Position numbers and translations under genes: made by a program
In this document: positions 50,601-56,519 of the stretch, one piece after another
How positions within the stretch are numbered: position 1 is the first letter of the stretch
How the letters are laid out: every line of letters starts with the position of its first letter
The notes under the pieces: model-generated
The model's database searches: none
What the model saw: the letters and a program-made list of their open reading frames with translations, nothing else
Told to the model about the DNA's origin: nothing
NCBI RefSeq assembly: GCF_036417845.1
Contig: NC_089980.1
Location: 55,860,501-55,924,500, forward strand
Source of the DNA: Apteryx mantelli
Lineage: Eukaryota > Chordata > Aves > Apterygiformes > Apterygidae
Direction: 5' to 3'
Length of the DNA stretch: 64,000 nt

Positions 50601-50877
50601 GAGCTGATGGGCAACAGATTCTTGAATTCAGTTCCCAAATTTGTTGGAGAAGGGAATGAGCAGAAATATAAGTTAACATATTAACTTCCTGGTAATTCAT
50701 TAAAACTCAGCAAAAGAGGATTAATTTTCTTTTCTTTTTTTTTTCTTTTTCAGTATTTCTCCTTCTTATAAGACTCTACCATCAGTATCAGAGACATTTC
50801 CAACACTGAGAACGATGATTGAAGTGCTAAATACAGACTCGTCTCATTGTTTAAAGAAAACTATAATTGTTGTGTAA
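3393..50877 (+). CDS. TTC13: TTC13, tetratricopeptide repeat protein 13 (exons 2-23, 5' partial)
   Basis: The spliced model joins 22 exons (each listed separately), all phase-compatible, giving 773 residues and a TAA stop. The first base of the first codon comes from exon 1, off the left edge. Visible residues 50-315 or so form eight TPR-like helical pairs (for example [16 protein letters not shown] and [17 protein letters not shown]), a protein-interaction scaffold. Residues 340-773 are a long conserved C-terminal region with no catalytic motif I recognise. Human TTC13 is about 860 residues with an N-terminal signal sequence, so about 90 residues are missing here. The molecular function of TTC13 is poorly known. 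There is no frameshift or internal stop, so the gene looks intact. Odd points are a GC donor at intron 21, a NAGNAG acceptor at exon 18, and a C-terminus ending IIVV where human, as I recall it, ends CLKKL. Confidence 0.95.
3488..6511. other. TTC13 intron 2
   Basis: About 3.0 kb of AT-rich sequence with T-runs (about 4960-4978) and short pyrimidine-rich stretches. I see no repeat family, RNA gene or coding segment. Confidence 0.7.
6512..6587 (+). CDS. TTC13: TTC13 exon 3
   Basis: 76 bases encoding visible residues 33-57 plus the first base of codon 58 ([20 protein letters not shown] and following TNEEL). The donor is G|GTAAGA. The end of this exon starts the first TPR helix. It is near-identical to the human protein. 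Confidence 0.93.
6588..9538. other. TTC13 intron 3
   Basis: About 2.95 kb with a (GTTT)n run at about 7327-7346 and a purine-rich stretch at about 9228-9310. It ends in a (TTTA)n microsatellite. No gene, RNA or dated transposon is recognisable. Confidence 0.65.
9513..9536. repeat. (TTTA)n microsatellite at a splice acceptor
   Basis: About six TTTA units run directly into the TTTTAG acceptor of exon 4, so the microsatellite itself serves as the polypyrimidine-like tract. Confidence 0.9.
9539..9609 (+). CDS. TTC13: TTC13 exon 4
   Basis: 71 bases completing codon 58 and encoding visible residues 59-81 ([20 protein letters not shown] and MLQ). This is the core of TPR unit 1, with the small and aromatic residues of the A and B helices in register. 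The donor is CAG|GTGAGT, a strong site. Confidence 0.95.
9610..12305. other. TTC13 intron 4
   Basis: About 2.7 kb of AT-rich sequence with A-runs at about 11682-11699 and 11848-11858. Nothing recognisable as a gene, RNA or transposon. Confidence 0.65.
12306..12371 (+). CDS. TTC13: TTC13 exon 5
   Basis: 66 bases, 22 whole codons (visible residues 82-103): [20 protein letters not shown] then LH. It ends TPR unit 1 and starts unit 2. As a phase-0 exon at both ends it could be skipped without a frameshift. The donor is CAT|GTGAGT. Confidence 0.95.
12372..14098. other. TTC13 intron 5
   Basis: About 1.7 kb with a T-run near 13000 and an A-run at about 13065-13083. No further feature is seen. Confidence 0.65.
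14099..14191 (+). CDS. TTC13: TTC13 exon 6
   Basis: 93 bases, 31 whole codons (visible residues 104-134), containing [20 protein letters not shown]: helix B of TPR unit 2 and the start of unit 3. It is phase 0 at both ends. The acceptor is CTTTTCAG and the donor GAA|GTGAGC. Confidence 0.95.
14192..15305. other. TTC13 intron 6
   Basis: About 1.1 kb of AT-rich sequence. I see no gene, repeat family or RNA in it. Confidence 0.65.
15306..15422 (+). CDS. TTC13: TTC13 exon 7
   Basis: 117 bases, 39 whole codons (visible residues 135-173), including [23 protein letters not shown] unit 3 and the start of unit 4. It is phase 0 at both ends. The donor is GAG|GTTAGT. Confidence 0.95.
15423..16251. other. 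TTC13 intron 7
   Basis: About 0.8 kb with short T- and G-runs at 15450-15510 and nothing else recognisable. Confidence 0.65.
16252..16362 (+). CDS. TTC13: TTC13 exon 8
   Basis: 111 bases, 37 whole codons (visible residues 174-210): [20 protein letters not shown] then [17 protein letters not shown]. It holds helix B of TPR unit 4 and helix A of unit 5. It is phase 0 at both ends. Confidence 0.95.
16363..20157. other. TTC13 intron 8
   Basis: About 3.8 kb. Its only recognisable element is a MIR-like SINE at 18496-18640. The long open frames near 18890-19167 have no coding or splice support. Confidence 0.65.
18496..18640 (+). mobile_element. MIR-like SINE remnant
   Basis: Segments appear in MIR order and spacing: ACAGGTGAGGACCTGAGGC, then a diverged AAGTGGTTAGGATTC, then AAACCCAGTACTCCTGAGTT (compare the MIR core, with its gaggaaactgaggc and aacccaggtctcctgag). 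It is a heavily mutated, ancient copy with no flanking duplications visible. The family call is from memory of the consensus. Confidence 0.75.
20158..20240 (+). CDS. TTC13: TTC13 exon 9
   Basis: 83 bases: 27 codons plus two bases of a split Arg (visible residues 211-238), containing [20 protein letters not shown]. It holds helix B of TPR unit 5 and helix A of unit 6. The donor is AG|GTAATC. Confidence 0.95.
20241..23105. other. TTC13 intron 9
   Basis: About 2.9 kb with T-runs (about 21652-21670). I recognise no gene, RNA or repeat family. Confidence 0.65.
23106..23247 (+). CDS. TTC13: TTC13 exon 10
   Basis: 142 bases completing the split Arg, then visible residues 239-285 ([47 protein letters not shown]). 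It holds the end of TPR unit 6 and most of unit 7. The donor is AAG|GTAAGC. Confidence 0.96.
23248..24583. other. TTC13 intron 10
   Basis: About 1.3 kb with an imperfect T-tract at 23620-23652. No other feature is seen. Confidence 0.65.
24584..24758 (+). CDS. TTC13: TTC13 exon 11
   Basis: 175 bases: visible residues 286-343 plus one base of codon 344. Contains [20 protein letters not shown] and [20 protein letters not shown], the end of TPR unit 7 and a diverged unit 8. The donor is G|GTAAGT. Confidence 0.96.
24759..25154. other. TTC13 intron 11
   Basis: 396 bases of AT-rich sequence with an ordinary acceptor (TTTCCTCCAG). Nothing else is seen. Confidence 0.7.
25155..25311 (+). CDS. TTC13: TTC13 exon 12
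   Basis: 157 bases: visible residues 344-395 plus two bases of Lys 396. Contains [20 protein letters not shown] and [20 protein letters not shown]. This opens the conserved non-TPR region. The donor is AA|GTGAGT. Confidence 0.96.
25312..26416. other. TTC13 intron 12
   Basis: About 1.1 kb. No repeat family, RNA or coding segment is recognisable. Confidence 0.65.
26417..26547 (+). CDS. TTC13: TTC13 exon 13
   Basis: 131 bases: completes Lys 396, then visible residues 397-439 plus one base of Ala 440. Contains [20 protein letters not shown] and [15 protein letters not shown]. The donor is G|GTATAC. Confidence 0.95.
26715..26835 (-). mobile_element. MIR-like SINE remnant in intron 13
   Basis: On the + strand this reads as a MIR complement: CACTTCCCTGCTTCAGTTTT, then CCTGTCTGTACAAAAATGAG, matching the cctcagtttccccatctgtaaaatggg block. 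It is weaker upstream (26700-26750). It fills much of the 341-base intron 13 and ends about 55 bases before exon 14, so its T/C-rich 3' flank adjoins the acceptor tract. Confidence 0.75.
26889..27021 (+). CDS. TTC13: TTC13 exon 14
   Basis: 133 bases: completes Ala 440, visible residues 441-483, and two bases of Arg 484. Contains [20 protein letters not shown] and [16 protein letters not shown], very close to human. The acceptor follows a C/T-rich tract (CCCCCTTCCCCCTCAG). Confidence 0.96.
27840..28080 (+). mobile_element. Ancient amniote interspersed repeat (LINE-like 3' region)
   Basis: The segment CGCTGGGTCAGACCAACGGT, followed by TAGCCTTGCATCCTGTCTCC and AGCAAGGGCC, matches a repeat I know from turtle, crocodile and bird genomes (gctgggtcagaccaatggtccat...agcccagtatcctgtct). 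It continues with diverged sequence to about 28080. I believe it derives from an old CR1/L3-like LINE, but the family name is uncertain. The copy is mutated and non-coding. Confidence 0.6.
28722..28875 (+). mobile_element. Second ancient amniote repeat
   Basis: Contains CCCCATTGTGCTAGGTTCTT and CCCCCAAGAGCCTACAGTCT, in the same order as a widespread reptile/bird repeat (ccattgtgctaggcgctgtacaaac...ccccaaagagcttacaatct). The family name is not certain. The upstream boundary is approximate. Confidence 0.6.
29575..29667 (+). CDS. TTC13: TTC13 exon 15
   Basis: 93 bases: completes Arg 484, then visible residues 485-514 ([20 protein letters not shown] and [10 protein letters not shown]) and two bases of Arg 515. 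Essentially identical to human as I recall it. The donor is AG|GTATGA. Confidence 0.97.
31166..31676 (+). mobile_element. CR1 LINE, 3' fragment, sense orientation
   Basis: About 510 bases matching the last part of CR1: it begins at the ...CACATCTGGAGTACTGCGT segment, includes the codons for [20 protein letters not shown] (end of the ORF2 protein), and ends with AGGTCCCTTCCAACCTCAGT and the ATTCTGTG tail. It is near-identical by eye (roughly 95%) to the complement of the copy at 40065-40590, apart from a gap of about 12 bases. It is 5' truncated and non-functional. Confidence 0.93.
34233..34259. repeat. (TA)n followed by T-run
   Basis: Nine TA units (34233-34250) followed by a T-run. It is a simple repeat inside intron 15, probably length-variable. 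Confidence 0.9.
34859..34942 (+). CDS. TTC13: TTC13 exon 16
   Basis: 84 bases: completes Arg 515, visible residues 516-542 ([20 protein letters not shown] then DRILVYH), and two bases of Gly 543. The acceptor follows a T-tract (TTTTCTTTGTAG). The donor is GG|GTAAAT. Confidence 0.96.
34943..36484. other. TTC13 intron 16
   Basis: About 1.5 kb of AT-rich sequence. No recognisable element. Confidence 0.65.
36485..36569 (+). CDS. TTC13: TTC13 exon 17
   Basis: 85 bases: completes Gly 543, then visible residues 544-571 ([20 protein letters not shown] then EDLLPIMK). The donor is AAG|GTAAAT. Confidence 0.96.
36570..38980. other. TTC13 intron 17
   Basis: About 2.4 kb with a 12-base C-run (37252-37263) and a cryptic AATAAA near 38130. 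No gene, RNA or repeat family is recognised. Confidence 0.65.
38981..39090 (+). CDS. TTC13: TTC13 exon 18 (NAGNAG acceptor)
   Basis: 110 bases: visible residues 572-607 ([20 protein letters not shown] then [16 protein letters not shown]) and two bases of Lys 608. The boundary reads GAAAGCAG|TTT, so splicing may use AG at 38979-38980 (Gln 572 kept, as in human) or the next AG at 38982-38983 (Gln dropped). The kept form is listed. The donor is AA|GTATGT. Confidence 0.94.
40065..42240 (-). mobile_element. CR1 LINE, long 5'-truncated copy, antisense to TTC13
   Basis: About 2.2 kb. The 3' end at 40065 (minus strand) has the ATTCTGTG tail and the CR1 3' UTR; reading leftward to rightward on the + strand the element runs back through the ORF2 reverse transcriptase to about 42240, where CR1 similarity stops at a short duplicated segment (CCCTAAGTTTGGCAGTTTGG, then CCCTAAGTTCCAGTTTGGCA). 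It is GC-richer than the surrounding intron. Full-length CR1 is about 4.5 kb, so the endonuclease half of ORF2 and ORF1 are gone. It is the best preserved element in the window. Confidence 0.95.
40131..42162 (-). pseudogene. Broken CR1 ORF2 (reverse transcriptase part)
   Basis: This is the remains of the CR1 ORF2 polyprotein. Visible RT landmarks include [39 protein letters not shown] and the catalytic [11 protein letters not shown] (FADD box) in the 373-codon frame from 41252 to 40131, followed by the C-terminal [20 protein letters not shown] segment. Lesions: an in-frame TAG at 41310-41312 separates this from the upstream RT frame (41313-41591, same frame); one frameshift lies near 41590-41610; another lies near 41990-42034 between the segments ending at 41884 and beginning at 42034. 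It is therefore inactive. The few lesions suggest a moderately recent insertion. Confidence 0.9.
42678..42813 (+). CDS. TTC13: TTC13 exon 19
   Basis: 136 bases: completes Lys 608, then visible residues 609-653 ([45 protein letters not shown]). The donor is GGG|GTAAGG. Human has F where this has L in the last segment. Confidence 0.96.
42814..43583. other. TTC13 intron 19
   Basis: 770 bases of AT-rich sequence. It ends in a 22-base T-run (43554-43575) that forms the polypyrimidine tract of exon 20. No other element is seen. Confidence 0.7.
43584..43663 (+). CDS. TTC13: TTC13 exon 20
   Basis: 80 bases: visible residues 654-679 ([20 protein letters not shown] then PLSRGS) and two bases of Ser 680. 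The segment is hydrophobic and aromatic-rich, [13 protein letters not shown], possibly a buried helix. The donor is AG|GTTAGT. Confidence 0.95.
43664..44829. other. TTC13 intron 20
   Basis: About 1.2 kb with an A/GA-rich run at about 44285-44308. No recognisable element. Confidence 0.65.
44830..44908 (+). CDS. TTC13: TTC13 exon 21 (GC donor)
   Basis: 79 bases: completes Ser 680, then visible residues 681-706 ([20 protein letters not shown] then KIPKGK). The exon must end at 44908 to keep the conserved KIPKGK|LVDFEAM junction, and the next bases are GCAAGT. The donor is therefore AAG|GCAAGT, the classic strong GC-AG form. Confidence 0.95.
44909..46980. other. TTC13 intron 21 (GC-AG)
   Basis: About 2.1 kb beginning GC and ending TTTCAG. 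There is a short inverted repeat, CTGGCAG GT CTGCCAG, at about 46246-46261. No transposon or gene is recognised. Confidence 0.75.
46981..47060 (+). CDS. TTC13: TTC13 exon 22
   Basis: 80 bases: visible residues 707-732 ([20 protein letters not shown] then SWMNLK) and two bases of Ser 733. The donor is AG|GTAAAT. Confidence 0.96.
47061..50753. other. TTC13 intron 22
   Basis: About 3.7 kb. About a third is a diverged CR1 in sense orientation (48345-49640). The remainder is AT-rich with no feature recognised. It ends in a long T/C tract before the CAG of exon 23. Confidence 0.7.
48345..49640 (+). mobile_element. Older CR1 LINE fragment, sense orientation
   Basis: About 1.3 kb aligned in order with CR1: segments encoding [10 protein letters not shown] (near 48480), an RT segment with FADNTKL (near 48765, the FADD box decayed to FADN), LFSLEK-like sequence, and a 3' end AGGTCCCTTACAACCTGAGT near 49600. 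Many stops and indels break the frame, and it is clearly more diverged than the copies at 31 and 40 kb, so it inserted much earlier. Confidence 0.85.
50754..50877 (+). CDS. TTC13: TTC13 exon 23 (terminal coding exon)
   Basis: 124 bases: completes Ser 733, then visible residues 734-773 ([40 protein letters not shown]) and TAA at 50875-50877. The body matches human, but after CLKK the sequence reads TIIVV where human has a single L before the stop, as I recall. The change is consistent with loss of the ancestral stop. Confidence 0.95.
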
Positions 50878-50885
50878 TTTATACA

Positions 50886-50891
50886 AATAAA
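50886..50891 (+). terminator. Proximal poly(A) signal of TTC13
   Basis: AATAAA begins nine bases after the last base of the stop codon. If used, it would give a 3' UTR of only about 20-40 bases. A G-rich block at 50972-50995 lies downstream, a position where such elements can help cleavage. Further AATAAA sites at 51407, 51448 and 52065 could end longer transcripts. Confidence 0.6.
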
Positions 50892-50971
50892 AATCCAAGT
50901 CTCATTGCTTCATAAATTATTTTGAAGGGGAAAATTACAGACAAACTGGGTTTGTTTTTACTTTTATATGA

Positions 50972-50995
50972 GGGTGGGGGGGCTGGGGGGGGAGG
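50972..50995 (+). other. Potential G-quadruplex block
   Basis: GGGTGGGGGGGCTGGGGGGG and following GGAGG give at least four G-tracts with 1-2 base loops on the sense strand, about 80 bases past the proximal poly(A) signal. Only the sequence pattern supports this. Confidence 0.6.
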
Positions 50996-53204
50996 TAAAT
51001 ATAGGGTACTTTGACTTGAGTAGTTCTTATCAGAAAACAGGAATCTTTTTGTGTGACTAACAATATTACAAAGGGAAAAAGAAATATAACAGTTGACTTT
51101 TTTTGTATCCAGGCTTACTCTAAGAAGAAATACAGTTACTCAGGGGCCAAACTGAAGAGCAATAAGAAAGTTCCATTTCAGAACATACTGCAGATGAAGT
51201 TTTTAAAAAGTTAATGTGCTTTGAAAATAGCACTTCCCATTTGTTGTTTTTTTTTTTTTCCAAAGCCTCTGTTTTCTGCATGGAAAACTTCATGAACCAT
51301 ACATGTGAGAGTAATTGGTAAATATACAGGCATTTCACGTAATGTAATCCAGCGAAGGAACAGCTGTCAGCTTAAAAGAACTGGTTTCAGGAAAACATAC
51401 TTTGGAAATAAAAACAAACAAATGACATATCCAGAATTAGCTTGGTGAATAAATGTTAGAAACACAGCAATTTTACATTAGTCTCCCTTTCCAAATACCC
51501 ATTCCTTTTCCTCTTTGGCAAAAGATAGCAAAAGAGTGAGAATATATTTGGAGAGCTATCTTGGGGTCTTTGGGTTGCTTTTGTTGGAAGGGACTGGCAG
51601 CATTCTGGAAAGACAGACATCCTGTAGGGCAGGGCTAATTCAGTTCAGTGAACGTGGACAGTACCACAAACCATGGTTCACATTGTAATAGTGATGATAT
51701 TACTTCTGGTAAGTTCTCATTGAATTATATTCATTTTAATTTGAGCTTTGTGACTTTGTAGCCCTTTGTCAGGGTAAGTGATTTCAGAAACACAAGCTAT
51801 AGCAGGCAATGGTGAGGCAAATGTTTCCTCAGTGCCTTTATCGAGTTTTTGTTGTCCCCTTAATAGTCAGCATTTCAGGAAGACTGTTCTGTTTCTAGAT
51901 ATGGCTTTCAACTTTTTCCAGTGTTGATGGTCTAACTGCATTTCTGTTGCTACCACCTTTTATACACATACTCTTTTCTTTACTTCTTCCTAATTTTCCA
52001 GTGCTTATGGCTTTTGGGGGCAATTGCAAGTCTCTGCCCTAATCACGTTGTATGAGAGATGCTAAATAAAAAGTTATTTACCAAGGGGTAGTAGAGGAGA
52101 AAATCCTGCATGCCCCAAGCCATGCCAAACCCAATAGCAGTGGTTTGGTTCCTTTTTCTGGCTATAGCACAGTGCAATCTCAAACCTCTCTTTAATCAAA
52201 AAAAGAAATGCAGCAAAGCACCAAGAATATTGATACAGGTGACCTGCTTCAGTAGTGGGACTGAAAGTAGGGTAGATGTATTGAAGGGAGGACTTTTATC
52301 TTGATTATCCTACATAAGTATTCATCAGATTCAGAGTGGGCTTTGTGTGTGTATATGTTTGGTGTGTATGTGTTTTAAGTTCTGGCAAAAAAAAAAAAAG
52401 ACTCAAAAGCCACAAGGTAAGTTAGAATTTACTCTGAGTACTAATATCCATTATGAAGAGAGCCCTGTTTATTTAAAGTTGGATTTCAGTATTTGTTAAC
52501 CAGGTCACTGACAAAATAGGACAACCATGGGTAGCCAAACACCACAATGTCCACACAATATGAATGTTTCTCCTAGAGGTAGGAAAGGAAACCTGGAAAG
52601 TGAATGTTTACTATGTCTATACTACCAAACAGTGCATCCCCCTATGAGCACATCAATTCCCTCACTACATGTGTTTCAGCGGTTTTACTTTCTTCTGCTT
52701 CATGTCTGGTTTGTGAACTGGCTGCTCATTAGCATTTAGAGTTCATTTTAGCAATGTGTTTTCCAATTTGGACTCTTTTGGGGGTGAAACAAAGCATTCT
52801 GAGACCTCTCTGCAATGTAAATTAAAATGCAGTAAGTGGAGAAAATGAGGAGACTTGCTTCAAAAGTTTGAGTCAGGAGCAAACTAAAATAATGATGCCT
52901 GTAGGAATAATGATACCTGTAGGAACCTATTTTTCATGAACTCTTATATTCAAAGATTATATACTGAAAATATGAGAGTAGGGAAAGAATGCACATTCCC
53001 CCCACTTACAGCCTTCTACCATCTATTGCTGAAACAAATCATTCTGTCTCTGTGGTCCCTTTCTCCCTAAGAACAAGTGCTGTTATAGTATTAACTTACC
53101 ATGCTAACTTATGTTTACTGTTAATAGACTTGTAAGTACAGCAGAAGCAATGTTGTATGAAGGAAGAGGGAAGAAGTAGGAAGCAGATTTAATATTAAAG
53201 AGTT

Positions 53205-53217
53205 GGGGGGGGGGGGG
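53205..53217. repeat. G homopolymer, 13 bases
   Basis: A 13-base G-run in the intergenic region, followed by TTGTTTTG. No function is inferred. Confidence 0.9.
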
Positions 53218-53782
53218 TTGTTTTGTTTTATTCCTGACTGTGGTATGGCTGAGGGTAGATCTGGAATATATTTCAAGATTTGCATGGACTGTCCTAGAGC
53301 TACAGTGATAACATGGTTAGATTTGATTGGAAAACAGGGACCTGACTCCCAGCCCAAGGGACTGGTTAGAATGCTTAAATGTGCAATATCTTGAACTGTA
53401 GAAATCAACAGTTATTTCACAAAAATCAGTACCCAAATATTGTGCCTACATCTGAACATCTTTTTACTAAAGCCTTTTTTTTTTTTTCTTTGCTTCTGCT
53501 TGTTTGCAAGGAAATCATTAAATAAGTGAGCAAGGGATATGTAACAAGTGCCCAAAACATCAACATGCAAGGAAATCTAGAAAAAAGGGAAAATACCTGT
53601 TTGGAATCCAAGTTAGTAGTCATTAGTGAGCACTAATCCACTTTGTAATATTGTTAAGCATTTTGAAGGATTGGTATAAATTTGAGAAACTAAGTAAAAA
53701 TCACTAGAAAAAAACATAAGCAGATTTCAAATGTAGCCCTAAGATTGATTAACCAAGCCATAGTAAAGGCAGATTTGGCCAC

Positions 53783-53800
53783 CTGGCTGGCTGGCTGGCT
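53783..53800. repeat. (CTGG)n tetranucleotide repeat
   Basis: About four and a half CTGG units in a row, a short simple repeat. Confidence 0.9.
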
Positions 53801-55029
53801 GATACTAATGAACACCCTTTTCAAACTTTCTTGAGCAGAATTTATGTAAAGGGCTAAAGTATTTCTTTCCAAGTACGAGGATAAAGTAGATTTGTGAGTT
53901 TCCATTAAAAGAACTGTATTACTGCCCAATTGTGATGAAGGTATTTTTCTACTATCCTTTTGCTGAAGTACCTTTTTCATTCTGCTATAAGTAAGTACCA
54001 ATCACTTCTACTGTGTCTTCCATTTAAGGATCTAAAAGCTTCAGAAATATTTGTTAGATTTCATAATGGAGGAAAGTAACTATTATTCTCTCCTACCTAA
54101 TGGAGAAACAGTAGCCAGGAAGAGTCCTAATTTCACGATTACTTGATTATACTAAAACATTACAATCTCTTTCCTCTTAGCCTGTAAGTTTTCCTGTAGT
54201 TTGTATTATCTGTTGAGAAAGGGGAACTCTATGTTGGTACTGACCAGGAAGTTCTTGGGGCTATAAAATAAAAGATTTCTTGTTTTAGGGCTCTAACAGA
54301 GAAGTGGAGAAGTGATGGTGGGGAACAGGAAAATTCCCTGGACAAACAAGCCACGTACATCTGTTCAGGTTTTCTTTTCCTCATTTGTCTTACTCCTGTG
54401 ACTGACTTCATATCCATTCCCCTTCTGTCAGATAAAAAGATGATATTAGTGGGAGATTAAAGGCGTGTCAGTGTAATGTATGTTATACCTCTATGAGTGC
54501 GTGTGTGTTTCAAAGACTTGTTTCTCTGGGCGTGATACATATGACTAAGAAGGAAAGTGAACTTAAGTTAAATACTCTCAAACAAGTTTAACAAACAAAA
54601 CAGGATTATATAAATGGGCTGGTATGTGATGACTTGGAGAATTGTAATCACCTCCTAAGAATGGAGAAATCTAATTATCATTTTCCATCTTCTATGTCAG
54701 CTTAGACAACTGGTCTAGTGATATCATTTGAGCTCTTAAATGGGAACACTAATGTATAGCAGCCCCAGCCACTTAACTATTAGGAATAATATTAGAGAAA
54801 GCAGAGTGGAAAAAATAGGCCAAGTAATGAAGACCCGCTAGGCTGAACCTCAATATTTGTGAGACTTTGTTCTGAAGAAAATAAAAACCCCTATGCAGCT
54901 ATCCAGGACAAAAGGCAAAATAGATTTAGCCTTGCACAAATCTCTTTCTGAGATACTTGTCTATCTTTGGTAAGGAGAAAGTGTGTGTGCGTGCGCACAT
55001 GCACTCATGTATGCGAAGAAGCAAAAATG

Positions 55030-55905
55030 CTGAGACTGGGGGATCTTTCTGGAGGTTAGCAAAACATTTGATGTGGTACCATACACAAAGTTAGAACTTG
55101 ATACAGGAGAAGAGAGCTCCTGTAGAATAGATGAGGAGCTAAATGAAAGGGAGAAACAAGGTGGAGTGCTGCAAGGCAAACTAAGGTTAGTAATGTAGTT
55201 TGCCAAATTTGCAGGTAATGCAAAATTTGGAGGTGGTGCTAATAAAATGAGGCTCAGAATAGTAGGTAGGAAGAACTCAACATCTGAAAGTACCTCAAAT
55301 GGGATGGTACTGCAATCAATAAAATCAAGTCCTTTGTAATTTTCAAATAATGAGTTCCAATCTTGGGTAATGCAAGCTGCAACTAACAAAATTTATTACA
55401 ATCATGTGGCTGTGGAAAAGGCACATGAAACACTAGCACGCACCAGGAAAAAAGATTCCTAGTCAAGAATCTTTTAAAGATGTTATTTGGCACTGGTGGG
55501 ATGTCTTCTGCAATACTAGTATGTTCTGTAATTCTGATATACAACTCCAGCCATCTGTATTCAAGAACAATGAATTCAGACAGGAGCAAGTTTAGAAGAG
55601 GGCTAATAGGATGAACAGGGTGCTGGAGAGAAGGCTGATGTGACACAGGATGTCCCTATAAATACATTAGTATGAAAAATAGCAGATTTAGGAGAGAAAA
55701 GAATTACAGCTAAAAAGAACCCTACTGTTGGCATGAGCTGGTCATTGGGCTAGTAACTAGAAGATTTCAAAGACTTGGAAGGGTTAAGTAATGTACTCCA
55801 ATCTTGCCAAAAGAATGTTTTAAAACTGACTTCTTAAAATATAATTTACAAACTTGTGAGCAGAATCATATGATGTGGGGGTCAGAAATCCCTTCCAATC
55901 CTGTG
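55030..55905 (+). mobile_element. Very old CR1-type LINE remnant
   Basis: The order of decayed CR1 landmarks is kept: TTTGATGTGGTACCATACAC (SKAFD..VPH), GGTGGAGTGCTGCAAGGC (SGVPQG), GTTTGCCAAATTTGCAGGTA then AAATTTGGAGGTGGTGCTAA ([11 protein letters not shown]), and AGAGGGCTAATAGGATGAAC, ending perhaps at AAATCCCTTCCAATCCTGTG. Frames are destroyed. It is the oldest CR1 layer in the window; the boundaries are approximate. Confidence 0.7.
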
Positions 55906-56418
55906 GGAGAGGTCAGTGATGTGCAGAAATTCCCGTGTTTCCCTTAAGCTCAAGGACAGAAGTAAAAATACTGGAGTAGTCTAGTGCAGTGAACTTTTAT
56001 CCTAGTACTATTGTCTCTTTATTCTTCACCAGCTACTTTCCTCCCCCACTTCTCTTAATTCATTGAACATCTGAAAGAAGCGGTCCTCTCCCTCTTGTAG
56101 CACACCTGCTAAGACTGAAGAAAGTTATTTCAGCCTATAGAAACTGTATTCATTCATGGCTTTGGGAACTTCCTCAACAATAAAACCCACCAGAATATAT
56201 CCATTCTATTTTAACAGTATAACTAATACATAACAGATGGGCTTGCTACATTTGGGACACAACTCTCTCATTTATTTTACCAAAATAATCCAGATGCTTT
56301 TGAATGACTCATTGCTCAGTTTGTTTAATTGGACAAAATAGTCTATCCCAGGCACCCTGGCTCTCCTAATGCGATCTGCCAGACCTCTGACTGTATGAAC
56401 AAATAAATAAGACTTTAA
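55906..56418. other. Intergenic sequence upstream of the C1orf198 island
   Basis: About 0.5 kb of AT-rich sequence. Nothing recognisable is seen. Confidence 0.6.
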
Positions 56419-56500
56419 GAGCCAGGAAACCCAAATTCTTGGCTCCCTTGCTGGTCTGCCAGCTGAGGCAAGTCACTTCCTGGTGCCTTTGCTTTGGCCC
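56419..56500 (-). mobile_element. MIR-like SINE remnant next to the C1orf198 CpG island
   Basis: The + strand reads as a MIR complement: GAGCCAGGAAACCCAAATTC, then TCTGCCAGCTGAGGCAAGTC, then ACTTCCTGGTGCCTTTGCTT, compared with the MIR block tctgccact...gggcaagtcacttcacctctctgtgcct. It is short and diverged. It abuts the 5' edge of the CpG island. Confidence 0.65.
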
Positions 56501-56519
56501 TGGTAACGTGGGAATGCTA

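Larger units (their letters stand above)
50878..55029. other. TTC13 3' flank and intergenic region
   Basis: This interval holds alternative poly(A) signals (AATAAA at 51407-51412, 51448-51453, 52065-52070), so the first kilobase may be 3' UTR. Simple repeats are a G-run at 53205-53217 and (CTGG)n at 53783-53800. A vaguely MIR-like patch near 54060-54130 is too weak to call. No gene is seen. Confidence 0.6.

Noticed and set aside
53121..53408. A 95-codon minus-strand frame in the TTC13-C1orf198 intergenic region.
   Set aside because: It crosses the G13 homopolymer, which encodes a proline run. There is no splice or homology support.
54050..54180. Patch with AGGAAAGTAACTATTATTCT-like sequence resembling MIR.
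   Set aside because: Only scattered matches to the consensus exist, too weak to separate from chance.
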